NCBI GenBank assembly: GCA_025782395.1
Contig: JALGZD010000211.1
Location: forward strand, 1 to 64,000
Length of the DNA: 64,000 nt
DNA from: a bacterium
Lineage (GTDB): Bacteria; Joyebacterota; Joyebacteria; Joyebacterales; Joyebacteraceae
Direction: 5' to 3'
Positions 10,139 through 19,236 of this stretch are shown here, in pieces. The position numbers and the translations under genes were made by a program. The notes under the pieces are model-generated. The model did no database searches, had not been told where the DNA came from, and saw only the letters and a program-made list of their open reading frames with translations. How positions within the stretch are numbered: position 1 is the stretch's first letter; every line of letters begins with the position of its first letter.

Positions 10139-11013
10139 ACGAAGATCTGCGTTTACCGCCGTGGTTGACCAAACCGATCGCAGACCCGGCTCGCACACGG
10201 CGCGTGAAGGAGACGATTGCCGAGTTCGGACTTACCACGGTGTGTGACGAGGCGAGATGTCCCAATAGAGTTGATTGCTTCAGCCGAGGGACTGCGACGT
10301 TCATGATCCTTGGAGACCGCTGTACGCGTGACTGCAGGTTCTGTGCGGTCTCGCACGGCGCGCCGGAGGCGCCCGACCCCGATGAACCTCGGAGACTCGC
10401 GGAGGCGGTGAAGCGCCTCGGACTCGAGTACGTCGTCATCACATCGGTGACCAGGGACGATCTTCCGGACCAAGGAGCAGAGCAGTTTGCCCGGACGATA
10501 CGCTCCGTCCGTTGTGAGCTGCCGGGCGTCGGTGTCGAGGTGCTGGTTCCGGATTTCGGCGGGCGGTTGGAGCTGGTAGACGTTGTTCTTCACGCAGGGC
10601 CGGATGTGTTCTCACACAACGTCGAGACGGTACGGCGTCTGTATGAGACAGTGCGGCCGCAGGCCGACCTGAATAGATCGCTGAAGGTACTCAAGCACGC
10701 GGCGGACGCGCGATACGACGGCCTCGTCAAGTCCTCCCTGATGCTGGGGCTTGGTGAAACGCGGCTTGAAGTGGACGCAGCTCTGAGGGACCTCCGGTGC
10801 GCCGGGACGGATATCGCCTATGTCGGGCAGTATCTGAGACCATCCCGCAACCATCTCAAGGTTCAGCGATTCATTCCACCGGAGGAGTTCGACGATATCA
10901 GAGAGACAGCTCTCGGAATGGGCTTCGGTTGGGTATCAGCGGGACCATTCGTGAGGAGTTCGTATGAGGCGGAGCGTGCAGTGCAGGCGCTCGTGGGGAA
11001 CGTGTGCTCGTGA
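10135..11013 (+). CDS. lipA: Lipoyl synthase
   Basis: 292-residue radical-SAM lipoyl synthase, inserting two sulfurs into protein-bound octanoate. The auxiliary cluster cysteines are C37, C42 and C48 (CDEARCPNRVDC), and the radical SAM motif is CTRDCRFC with C63, C67 and C70. Other family blocks are VITSVTRDDLPDQGA, HNVETV and SSLMLGLGET. GTG at 10135 overlaps the stop of the upstream lipoyl-domain gene; upstream in-frame codons back to 10051 lie in that gene and are not conserved. No lipB or lplA lies in the window. Confidence 0.96.
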   Translation: MNEDLRLPPWLTKPIADPARTRRVKETIAEFGLTTVCDEARCPNRVDCFSRGTATFMILGDRCTRDCRFCAVSHGAPEAPDPDEPRRLAEAVKRLGLEYVVITSVTRDDLPDQGAEQFARTIRSVRCELPGVGVEVLVPDFGGRLELVDVVLHAGPDVFSHNVETVRRLYETVRPQADLNRSLKVLKHAADARYDGLVKSSLMLGLGETRLEVDAALRDLRCAGTDIAYVGQYLRPSRNHLKVQRFIPPEEFDDIRETALGMGFGWVSAGPFVRSSYEAERAVQALVGNVCS

Positions 11014-11038
11014 TTGTTTGCTGTCGAAGGGAGGGGCG

Positions 11039-11560
11039 ATGAATATCAGGATCACGGCAAGGCACTTCGACCTCGAAGACGGCCTGCGAGATCACATTGA
11101 ATCCAAAGTGGAGCATCTCGCACACTACTTCGACCGTGTGGATGAGGCGAACGTGGTCCTCGAGAAAGAGGGGCGCCGTCACATCGTGGATCTCACAGTG
11201 CACGCGTCGAGGGTCATCATCTCAAGCGAGCAGTCGGCCGACGACTTCAGAGCTGCATTCGACAGGGCCGTAGACAAAGTGGAACGGCAGGTGCGGAGAC
11301 ACAAGGAGCGCATTCGGAGTCGCAAGGGCAGAGAAACCAGGGCTGGTGTGGCTGCCGCTGCCGGCGGGGTCGCTCCGGAAGAAGTGGGCATACTGCCGGA
11401 GGAACTGGCAAGCACGAGAATGAGTCCCGAGGATGCTTTCCACGAGCTGGAGGAGTTGGGCGCGAGGTTCCTGGTATTCTGGAATACGGAGACTGAAGAG
11501 GTCAACGTCATGTACCGCCGGGACGATGGGGATTACGGGCTGGTGGAACCGAGCGCGTAG
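11039..11560 (+). CDS. hpf: Ribosome hibernation promoting factor, long form
   Basis: 173-residue HPF/RaiA-family protein. The N-terminal S30AE domain (residues 1-100) starts MNIRITARHFDLEDGLRDHIE and binds the 30S decoding region. A variable linker leads to the C-terminal dimerisation domain (about 118-170, with MSPEDAFHELEELGARFLVF) that makes 100S ribosomes in long-HPF species. ATG at 11039 follows GGGAGGGG. The rpoN-proximal hpf followed by hprK and PTS genes matches the layout of the sigma-54 operon in many Gram-negative bacteria. Confidence 0.95.
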   Translation: MNIRITARHFDLEDGLRDHIESKVEHLAHYFDRVDEANVVLEKEGRRHIVDLTVHASRVIISSEQSADDFRAAFDRAVDKVERQVRRHKERIRSRKGRETRAGVAAAAGGVAPEEVGILPEELASTRMSPEDAFHELEELGARFLVFWNTETEEVNVMYRRDDGDYGLVEPSA

Positions 11561-11626
11561 CCGATGTGAGCATCTCTGGACAGAGGCATGCGGCAGCACG
11601 GTGTAGCGACGCAACGGAGCACTCTC

Positions 11627-12595
11627 ATGAGCAGATTGACGGTTCGGCAGATTCTGGGTGAACTCAGCGAGGAGTTGCCATTCGATGTGGCAACTTCCGG
11701 GGATGCTCTCGACAGCATCATTGGGACAAGTGAGTTATGCAAACCGGGACTCTTCCTTGCGGGATTCGAACAGGGCTTTGTGGCAGAGCGAATCCAGATA
11801 CTCGGAGAGGCCGAACTCGCCTTCCTGAGGACACTGGACTCCGACGGAAAAAGGCGAACGCTGGCGAGACTCGTTGTGGCCTCCGTCCCCTGCGTCATTG
11901 TCACGGATGGGCGTGAACCCCCTGCCGAGTTGGTCGAGCTGTGCAATGATGCGGGCATTCCCGTGCTGAGGACGGGGTCTGGGTCGAATCAGGTGGTGCG
12001 GGAGGTGGGCGCTGCGATCGATAGAGCGCTGTCTCCACGGACGTCGGTTCACGGCACGCTCGTAGACGTCTACGGCATGGGGTTGCTCTTTACCGGCCCA
12101 AGCGGCATAGGCAAGAGCGAGTGTGGTCTTGATCTCGTCGAGCACGGACACAGGCTTGTTGCGGACGACATTGTGATAGTCACGCGGACGCCTCAGGATA
12201 ATCTGATAGGGGCTGGGAGTGACCTTCTTCGTCACAACATGGAGATTCGCGGGATCGGTATCATCGATGTGCAGGCGGTCTTTGGAATTCGCGCTATCCG
12301 TCAACAGAAGCGAATCGAGGTCGAGGTACAGCTGGTTCACTGGTCCGATCTCGATGACTACGAGCGGCTGGGTCTGGACGAGAAGACAACCGAGATCCTC
12401 GGAGTTGAGATCCCCATAGTGACGCTGCCGCTGGTGCCGGGCAAGAACGTCACTGTGATTGCGGAGATTATCGCTCTGCACCAGCTTCTGAAGCTGCACG
12501 GAACCAACCCCGCAAGAGAACTGGACAAGCGGCTCAGAGATCTGGAATCGGACAAGTCGAGAGCCCGGAGAACCCTCAGGAGCGAAACGGAATGA
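11627..12595 (+). CDS. hprK: HPr kinase/phosphorylase
   Basis: 322-residue bifunctional enzyme that phosphorylates and dephosphorylates HPr on Ser46 in response to metabolic state. The P-loop GPSGIGKS is at residues 157-164, preceded by the conserved VHGTL (His142) and followed by the HRLVADD stretch and the MEIRGIGIIDV signature. ATG 11627 with GGAG seven bases upstream is preferred; an in-frame ATG at 11588 would add 13 residues. It overlaps EIIA by ATGA. The HPr in this operon has the matching Ser46, so a full Ser-phosphorylation control is encoded. Confidence 0.95.
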   Translation: MSRLTVRQILGELSEELPFDVATSGDALDSIIGTSELCKPGLFLAGFEQGFVAERIQILGEAELAFLRTLDSDGKRRTLARLVVASVPCVIVTDGREPPAELVELCNDAGIPVLRTGSGSNQVVREVGAAIDRALSPRTSVHGTLVDVYGMGLLFTGPSGIGKSECGLDLVEHGHRLVADDIVIVTRTPQDNLIGAGSDLLRHNMEIRGIGIIDVQAVFGIRAIRQQKRIEVEVQLVHWSDLDDYERLGLDEKTTEILGVEIPIVTLPLVPGKNVTVIAEIIALHQLLKLHGTNPARELDKRLRDLESDKSRARRTLRSETE

Positions 12596-12990
12596 CGAAG
12601 CTGGGCCGGGGAATCGGTTGCGTAATCGTCGCGCACGGTGAAGTCGGTGAGGGTCTGATGGGTGCGGTGCGGGGAATCCTGGGCACGCAGAGCGGGTGGA
12701 GGGCAGTGACGAACACGGGTCTGGGGCTTCCGGAGCTTGAGACGGCCGTTCGTACGGCCATCAAGGAGCTGGCAGGAATGCGCATGGTTGTTCTTTTCAC
12801 AGACATGCCGGGTGGCAGTTGTCACCACGCTTGCCGGAACATCATCAGGAACTCCGAGGGTATCAGAATGCTCACAGGCTTGAATCTCATGATGCTTCTG
12901 GAATTCTTTGTGAAGCGTGAGCGAGTCCCGATCGAAGAGCTTCTGTCTCTTGTGCAGGAACGAGGCAAGGACTCGGTCAGGCTCTCATAG
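12592..12990 (+). CDS. PTS mannose-family EIIA
   Basis: 132-residue EIIA of the mannose/fructose/sorbose (Man) family. The phosphorylated His is H15 in CVIVAHGEVGEGL, and the second conserved block is VVLFTDMPGGSCHHACRNI. It receives phosphate from HPr and passes it to EIIB. Start ATG overlaps the hprK stop (ATGA). Single-domain EIIA next to hprK is often regulatory, but here EIIB, EIIC and EIID follow in the same operon, so transport is likely. Confidence 0.92.
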   Translation: MTKLGRGIGCVIVAHGEVGEGLMGAVRGILGTQSGWRAVTNTGLGLPELETAVRTAIKELAGMRMVVLFTDMPGGSCHHACRNIIRNSEGIRMLTGLNLMMLLEFFVKRERVPIEELLSLVQERGKDSVRLS

Positions 12991-12998
12991 GAGGACGC

Positions 12999-13496
12999 TT
13001 GGCTTTCGTGCTGGTCCGGATAGACGATCGCCTGATTCACGGACAGGTGACACTGGCGTGGGGATCCTCGCTGAATCCCGATGTAATGGTTCTGGTCAAC
13101 AATGACGTTGCGTCAACGGAGTGGAAACGCGAGTTGTATTCCACCACGGATACGATGGGGGTTCGGATAGACGTGCTCGGAATAGACTCGTTCCTCGATC
13201 ATCTGGCGAAGGGTCGCTGGCAGAGTGAAGATGCCATTCTGGTGGTGAACTCGGCAGCCGATCTCCTTGCGCTCGTGCGAGGTGGACTATCCATCAAGCA
13301 AATCAATGTCGGCGGCATGCACTTCAGTGATGGGAAACGCGAGGTGCTTGCATACGTCTACGTGGACGATGACGATATCAGGGATCTTCTCGATATCTCG
13401 GATCTAGGCATTGCAGTAGAGGCGCGCGACGTCCCACAGTCCGAGCCGGTGGATCTCGTGCCGAAGCTGCTGAAACTCCGTGAGAAGAGCACGTAG
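12999..13496 (+). CDS. PTS mannose/fructose/sorbose-family EIIB
   Basis: 165-residue EIIB of the Man family. The phosphorylated His14 is in VRIDDRLIHGQVTLAW. The blocks KQINVGGMHFSDGKRE and YVYVDDDDIRDLL are typical. TTG at 12999 lies six bases after AGGAGG. A GH57 gene is inserted between this gene and EIIC. Sugar specificity cannot be read from the sequence. Confidence 0.92.
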   Translation: MAFVLVRIDDRLIHGQVTLAWGSSLNPDVMVLVNNDVASTEWKRELYSTTDTMGVRIDVLGIDSFLDHLAKGRWQSEDAILVVNSAADLLALVRGGLSIKQINVGGMHFSDGKREVLAYVYVDDDDIRDLLDISDLGIAVEARDVPQSEPVDLVPKLLKLREKST

Positions 13497-13515
13497 AAGA
13501 GGAGCGCCACCGACC

Positions 13516-15696
13516 TTGAGCTGCGTCACTCTTATCCTCTGCATTCACGACCACCAACCCGTCGGGAATCTGGACGGGGTTTTCGAGCACGCATACAGAT
13601 CCTCGTACCTGCCCTTTCTGGACAGGATCGAGAACTACCCGGAAATCAAGTTCGTCCTTCACACGACAGGTCCACTTCTGGAATGGCTCGACGCGAACGC
13701 ACCGGAGTATGTCGAGAGAGTGAGCGCGCTGGTCGCAAGGGGACAGGTCGAGATTCTGACGGGCGCTTTCTACGAGCCGATTCTCCCAGGTATCCCGGAG
13801 AGAGATGCGAAAGGGCAGATCGAGCTCTCGACGGACTACATCGAGCGCCGTTTCGGTGTGCGTCCTCGAGGAATGTGGCTTGCGGAACGCGTCTGGGAGC
13901 CCGGGATCGCCGAAGTGATCGCCGAGAGTGGCGTCGAGTATGTTGCGCTCGATGACTATGAATTCCGCTTGGCAGGTCTTCCGGATGACGATCTCGGAGG
14001 CTATTTCATGACTGAGGACCACGGCGTCCCTCTCAAGGTCTTTCCGATCAGCAAACGCCTGAGGTACCTCATCCCGTTCGCGGAACCTTCGGAGACGCTG
14101 GATCATCTGCGATTGCTCGCTGAGCGAGGCGATGATCTCGTGGCAGTCTTCGGCGACGACGGTGAGAAGTTCGGTGTCTGGCCCGGAACGCACAAGCATG
14201 TCTACGTCGATGGTTGGCTCGACCGGTTTCTCCAGGCGCTGGGGGAGAATTCAGACTGGCTGGAGCTTTCTACCTTCGCCGAGTTCATTGACTCAGTGCC
14301 TGCACGGGGGCGGGTCTACCTGCCGAGCTCATCGTATCCGGAGATGATGGAGTGGGCACTTCCGACGGTTGCGCGGCGAGAGTACCATCTGTTCATCGGT
14401 CGGCTGAAACGCCAGGGATGGGAAGAGCGTTGGGGGGCCTTCGTCAGCGGCGGAACGTGGAAGGGTTTCCTCTCGAAGTACGATGAAGCAAACCACATGG
14501 CGCGGAAGATGTACCGCGTGAGCGGGAAGGTGGAGAACGCCGCTTCGGATGCCGTGACCCGTGGGAGGGCGGATGCAGGAAACCAGGGGGTCGCCGATCA
14601 CAGTGCCAAAGCAGTAGTTGCTGCGGCTAAGGAGGCTTTGTGGAAGGGGCAGTGTAACTGCGCCTACTGGCACGGTGTCTTTGGGGGAATCTACCTTCCG
14701 CATCTGAGAGCGGCCATCTACCAGCACCTCATCAGAGCTGAGAATCTTCTCGATGCCGGTCGGGAGAGTAAGCTTGAGGTCAGCGCGGAGGTGGTTGATC
14801 ACGACCTCGACGGAAACCAGGAAGTCCTCCTGGAATCGAAGGAGGTCAATGCATACGTACATCCCTCGAGAGGCGGAATGGTCTTCGAACTCGACCTGAG
14901 GAGGGCCGAGTGGAATGTCTTGGCGACCATGGCACGGCACGAAGAGGCCTATCATCATGCGCTTGAGAACTCCTCACTTGGGGAGCGAAATGACGAAACG
15001 GTCAGCATCCATGACGCGATGGTTGCGAAGGAAACAGGGTTGTCGGAGCTCGTGCACCCCGATGCCTACCCAAGGGTGGGAGCGATCGATCACATCCTCC
15101 CGGTTGGTGTCGGCCTGAGCGAAATGAGAGATCCGGCCGGAAGCGATCTTGTTCCGCTGGGGGGCGAGCGGTACGAGTTTGAAGTCGTGCGCTGCGAAGG
15201 GAGCGCCGGCGTCAAGCTGGTCGTACGCGCGGGTGTCCCGAACGGAAGCGGAACCGTTCCGATCGAACTGACCAAGACCGTCAGGCTCGATACTGCCGGG
15301 AGACTTCGAGTCTCTTGGTCATTGAGAGCCGAGGGTACGCTCGACGCGGTCTTTGCCAGCGAATGGACGCTGGCGCTATTGACGGGACACCCGGACTACG
15401 CCGAGCTCGTTCAGGATGATGACTGCATGATTCGCGCGGATTCATCGCACGAACTCGAGTCCTGCCGGCATCTTGCCGTCAAGGACCGAATCCGGCGAGA
15501 GGTCGTCAGGATGGACTTCGGAGGCGAGGTGGGAGTCTGGATCCATCCTCTCGAGACTGCTTCGCAGTCTGAAAGCGGGTTTGAGAAAGTGTACCAAGGC
15601 ATCACGATACTGCCGCACTGGAGAGTCTCATTGGCCGCAGGTGAGACGGCTGCCTTCGAGATGACGCTCGATTCTGCGGCTCTGGGGGAGGAGTAA
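13516..15696 (+). CDS. GH57 alpha-amylase/4-alpha-glucanotransferase
   Basis: 726-residue glycoside hydrolase family 57 protein with the extended C-terminal beta domains (DUF1925/DUF1926 type) of 4-alpha-glucanotransferases. The N-terminal catalytic barrel starts VTLILCIHDHQPVGN. The nucleophile is E124 in WLAERVWEP and the acid is at about D214 in FGDDGEKFG; these positions are close to those I recall for the Thermococcus litoralis enzyme. No signal peptide, so cytoplasmic glycogen/maltodextrin remodelling is likely. Start TTG 13516 (AGGAG 11 bases upstream); GTG 13480 is an alternative. Lying between PTS EIIB and EIIC is odd. Confidence 0.9.
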   Translation: MSCVTLILCIHDHQPVGNLDGVFEHAYRSSYLPFLDRIENYPEIKFVLHTTGPLLEWLDANAPEYVERVSALVARGQVEILTGAFYEPILPGIPERDAKGQIELSTDYIERRFGVRPRGMWLAERVWEPGIAEVIAESGVEYVALDDYEFRLAGLPDDDLGGYFMTEDHGVPLKVFPISKRLRYLIPFAEPSETLDHLRLLAERGDDLVAVFGDDGEKFGVWPGTHKHVYVDGWLDRFLQALGENSDWLELSTFAEFIDSVPARGRVYLPSSSYPEMMEWALPTVARREYHLFIGRLKRQGWEERWGAFVSGGTWKGFLSKYDEANHMARKMYRVSGKVENAASDAVTRGRADAGNQGVADHSAKAVVAAAKEALWKGQCNCAYWHGVFGGIYLPHLRAAIYQHLIRAENLLDAGRESKLEVSAEVVDHDLDGNQEVLLESKEVNAYVHPSRGGMVFELDLRRAEWNVLATMARHEEAYHHALENSSLGERNDETVSIHDAMVAKETGLSELVHPDAYPRVGAIDHILPVGVGLSEMRDPAGSDLVPLGGERYEFEVVRCEGSAGVKLVVRAGVPNGSGTVPIELTKTVRLDTAGRLRVSWSLRAEGTLDAVFASEWTLALLTGHPDYAELVQDDDCMIRADSSHELESCRHLAVKDRIRREVVRMDFGGEVGVWIHPLETASQSESGFEKVYQGITILPHWRVSLAAGETAAFEMTLDSAALGEE

Positions 15697-15698
15697 CG

Positions 15699-16379
15699 TT
15701 GACGGAACCGCTTGCCATCGTTCTCCTGTCGATTCTGGCTGGCGCAGTCGCGCTCGATACGACTGCGGTGCTGCAGATGATGTTCTCACAGCCGCTCGTG
15801 GCAGGAACATGTGCCGGGCTGATCCTGGGACAGCCTGAGACGGGGCTCCTGATCGGGACCGCCCTGGAGCTTGTCTGGGTGGGGGTGCTTCCGGTTGGAG
15901 GTGCGGTGTTTCCTGACACGGGACCGGCGTCTGTAGTGGGGGTTGGGCTCGCAGGGCTTCTGATCTCGCAGGGAACCGCCGGCGGGTGGGCGATTTCCTC
16001 CGGCCTCTTCGTAGCTCTTGGCGTCGCGGCGCTTGGGCGGCTGCTGACTGTGAAGCTGCGGAGGCTCAACGTCCGTTTGGCCGAGGAAGCCCTATCGTCG
16101 GTCGAGAGGGGCGATCTCGGAGGTGTGCGTCGCGCCATCCTTCGAGCAGTCGGATTCAGATTCACGTCCGTGGCGGTCTTGTCGGCTGCCGTACTGGCGC
16201 TCACGGTCCCGTTTCTGGGCAGGGTCTTCGAGGGGGTTGCGGTCGGTGAGTTCCCGGCGCTGCTCTGGGCCGCGCCGATAGCGGCTGGGACGATCCTGGC
16301 GGTTGGTCGTGGCAGATTTGAGCGAGTTCTTCTCGGGGCAGGATTTCTGGCAGGCGTTCTCGTGGTGGCGGTGAGGTAG
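15699..16379 (+). CDS. PTS mannose-family EIIC
   Basis: 226-residue polytopic membrane protein, with several hydrophobic helices and the EIIC-Man signature GLILGQPETGLLIGTALELV (residues about 40-59). It forms the sugar channel with EIID. TTG at 15699 follows a GGGGGAGGAG element and begins just after the GH57 stop. It is somewhat shorter than the typical 250-265 residues. EIID starts three bases after its stop. Confidence 0.9.
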   Translation: MTEPLAIVLLSILAGAVALDTTAVLQMMFSQPLVAGTCAGLILGQPETGLLIGTALELVWVGVLPVGGAVFPDTGPASVVGVGLAGLLISQGTAGGWAISSGLFVALGVAALGRLLTVKLRRLNVRLAEEALSSVERGDLGGVRRAILRAVGFRFTSVAVLSAAVLALTVPFLGRVFEGVAVGEFPALLWAAPIAAGTILAVGRGRFERVLLGAGFLAGVLVVAVR

Positions 16380-16382
16380 AGC

Positions 16383-17177
16383 GTGGCGACTGAAGTGGAA
16401 AAGAGCAGAACGGTCAAACGATCGAGGCAGAATGGGCTGGCCTTTCGCCTCTCGCTGCTCGCACGATCGTTCTTGCTGCAAGCCGTGTGGAACCCAAGGG
16501 GGATGCAGAACGTGGGTTTCTGTTTCGCTCTGATGCCGCTTGCACGCTCGCTGTCGGTGCTGGAGAAACAGAAGTTCATGATCCGGCACCTCGGCTTTTT
16601 CAACACCAACGCGACCATGGCATCGTATGTCATCGGCGCGGTAGCAAGGCTAGAGGCCGAGGGTCGTGGGATGCTGGAGTCGGATGACATCAAACTGACC
16701 ATGGGCGGGTCGCTCGGTATGGCGGGGGACTCACTCATGTGGGGGGCAGTTCGTCCTGCCGCCAGTTTGGCTGCCGCTCTGATTGCCATCTCTGTTCTCC
16801 ACGACGGAGCTTGGAGCATCTGGCTGGCTCCTGTTAGCCTACTGGCCATATACAATGTTCCACATCTGTATCTGAGGGCCCGGGGTATCTGGGCGGGCAG
16901 CAGGCTGGGTCCCGCGGCAGCGCGGGAAGTGATCGGGCCCGGTTTCAAGAGGGTAGTGACCGTTGCGCGAGCATTCGCAGCCTTTGGCGCGGGTGTGGTT
17001 CTGGCGCAGGCTGTGATTCGCGGACGTGGCATGGATCCCGTTCCACTCGTGGGAGCGCTGCTTCTTCTTGTCCTGGCTTCTTTTGCAGCACGATTGAGGC
17101 TTTCGCCGAGCGTGGTTGGGTTGGCGGGGGGTTTGGCGTGGTTTCTTCTGTTGCTGTTGGGTGGAAACGGGGGGTAG
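16383..17177 (+). CDS. PTS mannose-family EIID
   Basis: 264-residue EIID of the Man family. The N-terminal block RSFLLQAVWNPRGMQNVGFCF and the later FFNTNATMASYVIGAVARLE are family hallmarks, and the C-terminal half has several hydrophobic helices. GTG at 16383. With EIIA, EIIB, EIIC, HPr and EI adjacent, this is a self-contained mannose-type PTS. The C-terminal end overlaps no gene; HPr starts two bases after the stop. Confidence 0.92.
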   Translation: MATEVEKSRTVKRSRQNGLAFRLSLLARSFLLQAVWNPRGMQNVGFCFALMPLARSLSVLEKQKFMIRHLGFFNTNATMASYVIGAVARLEAEGRGMLESDDIKLTMGGSLGMAGDSLMWGAVRPAASLAAALIAISVLHDGAWSIWLAPVSLLAIYNVPHLYLRARGIWAGSRLGPAAAREVIGPGFKRVVTVARAFAAFGAGVVLAQAVIRGRGMDPVPLVGALLLLVLASFAARLRLSPSVVGLAGGLAWFLLLLLGGNGG

Positions 17178-17178
17178 A

Positions 17179-17445
17179 TTGATCGAGAGAGTGGTCACGA
17201 TAGCCAATCGCGTCGGTCTTCATGCGCGCCCTGCAGCGGAGTTCGTGAAGCTCGCCGGTCGCTTCAGAGCGGATGTGAAACTGAGCAAAGACGATCTGAC
17301 CGTCGATGGAAAGAGCATCATGGGAGTCATGATGCTTGCCGCCGAGCACGGTAGTTCGATCATCATTACTACGGAAGGATCGGACGAGGAGGAGGCCATG
17401 GCGGCGCTTGCCGGCTTCCTTGAGACCGACTCTGACGAGGAGTAA
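17179..17445 (+). CDS. ptsH: Phosphocarrier protein HPr
   Basis: 88-residue HPr. H15 (NRVGLHARPA) accepts phosphate from EI, and S46 in GKSIMGVMML is the HprK target. Normal length. TTG at 17179 is preceded by GGGGGTAG at the end of the EIID gene. The presence of both His15 and Ser46 with hprK upstream indicates dual regulation, as in Gram-positive HPr. Confidence 0.95.
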   Translation: MIERVVTIANRVGLHARPAAEFVKLAGRFRADVKLSKDDLTVDGKSIMGVMMLAAEHGSSIIITTEGSDEEEAMAALAGFLETDSDEE

Positions 17446-17448
17446 GTT

Positions 17449-19236
17449 TTGCGCCTGGATCTGTCGGAAATTGGTAGGGCAATGGTCATCGAGGGCATCC
17501 CGGCTTCTCCGGGGATCGTCATCGGCAAGGCCTTTATCATGGACACCCAGCGACCGCACGTATCTCACGAGACGATCTCTCCTGGGAACGTCGAGCGCGA
17601 GGTCGAGGACTTCATGGCGGCCGTGGCCGACACACGTGGGCTCTTGGAGCGGTTGCGCGCGAAGCTGAAGGATGAGCTGGGTGAGAACCACGCCAGGATG
17701 TTCGACGCCCATCTCATGATGCTCGAGGACTCCATGATTCTCGACGGCACTGTCAAGCGGATTCGGGAGAAGAGGTGCAGAGCGTCGCTGGCCTTGACCG
17801 AGACCATGGGCCAGATCATCAAGGTCATGGGGCGTACTGATGATGAGTACCTTCGCGATCGGATCTACGACATCAAGGATATCGAGCGCAGGCTCCTCAT
17901 GCAGTTGCTTGGGCGGAAGGACGGATGTCTGGATGATCTGGATGCGGAGGTCATCATCGTTGCACACGATCTCCCAGCTACGGTTACCGCATCGATGCGC
18001 CGAGAGCGCGTGAAGGGTTTTGTCACAGAGGTGGGAGGACGTACGTCGCACGCGTCGATTATGGCGAGATCGTTGGAGATACCTGCCGTCGTTGGGACGC
18101 ACTCGGTAACAGACGCTGTGGATCAGGGAGAGACGGTCATCGTCGACGGTATCATGGGGGTCTTCGTACACGGTTTCGACGACGCAGTACTCGAGTACTA
18201 CCGTGACCGGCAGAAAGAGTATGAGGAGTTCGAAGAGCAGCTACTGCTCGTCAAGGATTACCCGGCAGTGACACGCGACGGACACAAGTTCGAGCTCGGG
18301 GCGAACATCGAGCTTCCTGAGGAGGCGGATTCGGCCAAGAGGCATGGCGCAGAGGGGATCGGGCTTTTCAGGACTGAGTATCTGTTCATAGCGAGAGATG
18401 ACATTCCATCAGAGGACGAGCAGTACGAGGCATACCGGGGAGTTGTAGAAACGATGGCTCCGGGATCGGTGATCATCAGGACGCTCGACGTAGGTGGCGA
18501 CAAATTCGTCGCCGGGGGCGAGCACGAGCGTGAGGCGAACCCGTACCTTGGCTGGAGGGGTATCCGCTACTCTCTCGGGCAACCGAATCTCTTCATCCGA
18601 CAACTCAAAGCCATTCTCCGGGCGAGCGCGCACGGCAAGGCCCGGATTATGTTCCCGATGGTATCGTCGCTGAACGAAATCAGGGACGCCAAACAGGTGC
18701 TCGAAGCGGCGCGTCAACAGCTGATCATTGAGGGTAAGCAATTCGCGGATCCGATCGACATCGGCATAATGGTAGAAACACCGGCCGCAGTCGTTCTTGC
18801 CGAAGCGTTCGCGACGGAGGTGGATTTTTTCAGCATCGGCTCGAACGATCTCATCCAGTACACGCTTGCCGTGGACCGCGGGAACGACCGCGTCGCGTAC
18901 CTCTACGACCAGTACCATCCGGCAGTCCTCAGGCTGATTCGGGACACCGTCCGGGCCGCGAGGAAGCACAAGATCTGGGTTGGAATATGCGGGGAGATGG
19001 CCGGGGACCCACTCGCGGTCCTGCTGCTCATCGGAATGGGGCTGGATGAGCTATCGACAAGTCCCCTGATGCTTCCCGAGGTGAAAAGCATCATTCGCTC
19101 CACCAGTTACCGGTCTGCGAGGAAGACTCTGGCAAAGGCACTCGAGATGACGACCGGATCGGAAGTGAGACGCCATCTCGAGCAGATATTCAAGAAAAGA
19201 TACCCTGAGATAAGCGCGACGGAGATGATCTCATGA
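17449..19236 (+). CDS. ptsI: PTS enzyme I (PEP-protein phosphotransferase)
   Basis: 595-residue EI, which takes phosphate from PEP and passes it to HPr. The active His is H201 in GGRTSHASIMARSLEIPAVVG-like context, and the PEP-domain block has FFSIGSNDLIQYTLAVDR and the active Cys in GICGEMAGDP. TTG at 17449 after AGGAG is used; ATG at 17482 would start at MVIEGIPASPG and place the His at 190, close to E. coli H189. Start is therefore unsure. Overlaps the next gene by ATGA. Confidence 0.95.
   Translation: MRLDLSEIGRAMVIEGIPASPGIVIGKAFIMDTQRPHVSHETISPGNVEREVEDFMAAVADTRGLLERLRAKLKDELGENHARMFDAHLMMLEDSMILDGTVKRIREKRCRASLALTETMGQIIKVMGRTDDEYLRDRIYDIKDIERRLLMQLLGRKDGCLDDLDAEVIIVAHDLPATVTASMRRERVKGFVTEVGGRTSHASIMARSLEIPAVVGTHSVTDAVDQGETVIVDGIMGVFVHGFDDAVLEYYRDRQKEYEEFEEQLLLVKDYPAVTRDGHKFELGANIELPEEADSAKRHGAEGIGLFRTEYLFIARDDIPSEDEQYEAYRGVVETMAPGSVIIRTLDVGGDKFVAGGEHEREANPYLGWRGIRYSLGQPNLFIRQLKAILRASAHGKARIMFPMVSSLNEIRDAKQVLEAARQQLIIEGKQFADPIDIGIMVETPAAVVLAEAFATEVDFFSIGSNDLIQYTLAVDRGNDRVAYLYDQYHPAVLRLIRDTVRAARKHKIWVGICGEMAGDPLAVLLLIGMGLDELSTSPLMLPEVKSIIRSTSYRSARKTLAKALEMTTGSEVRRHLEQIFKKRYPEISATEMIS

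Noticed and set aside
15602-17032. 476-codon open frame on the minus strand across EIIC and EIID
   Set aside because: Antisense to two recognisable PTS genes; Ala/Thr/Pro/Arg/Ser-rich and without a domain.
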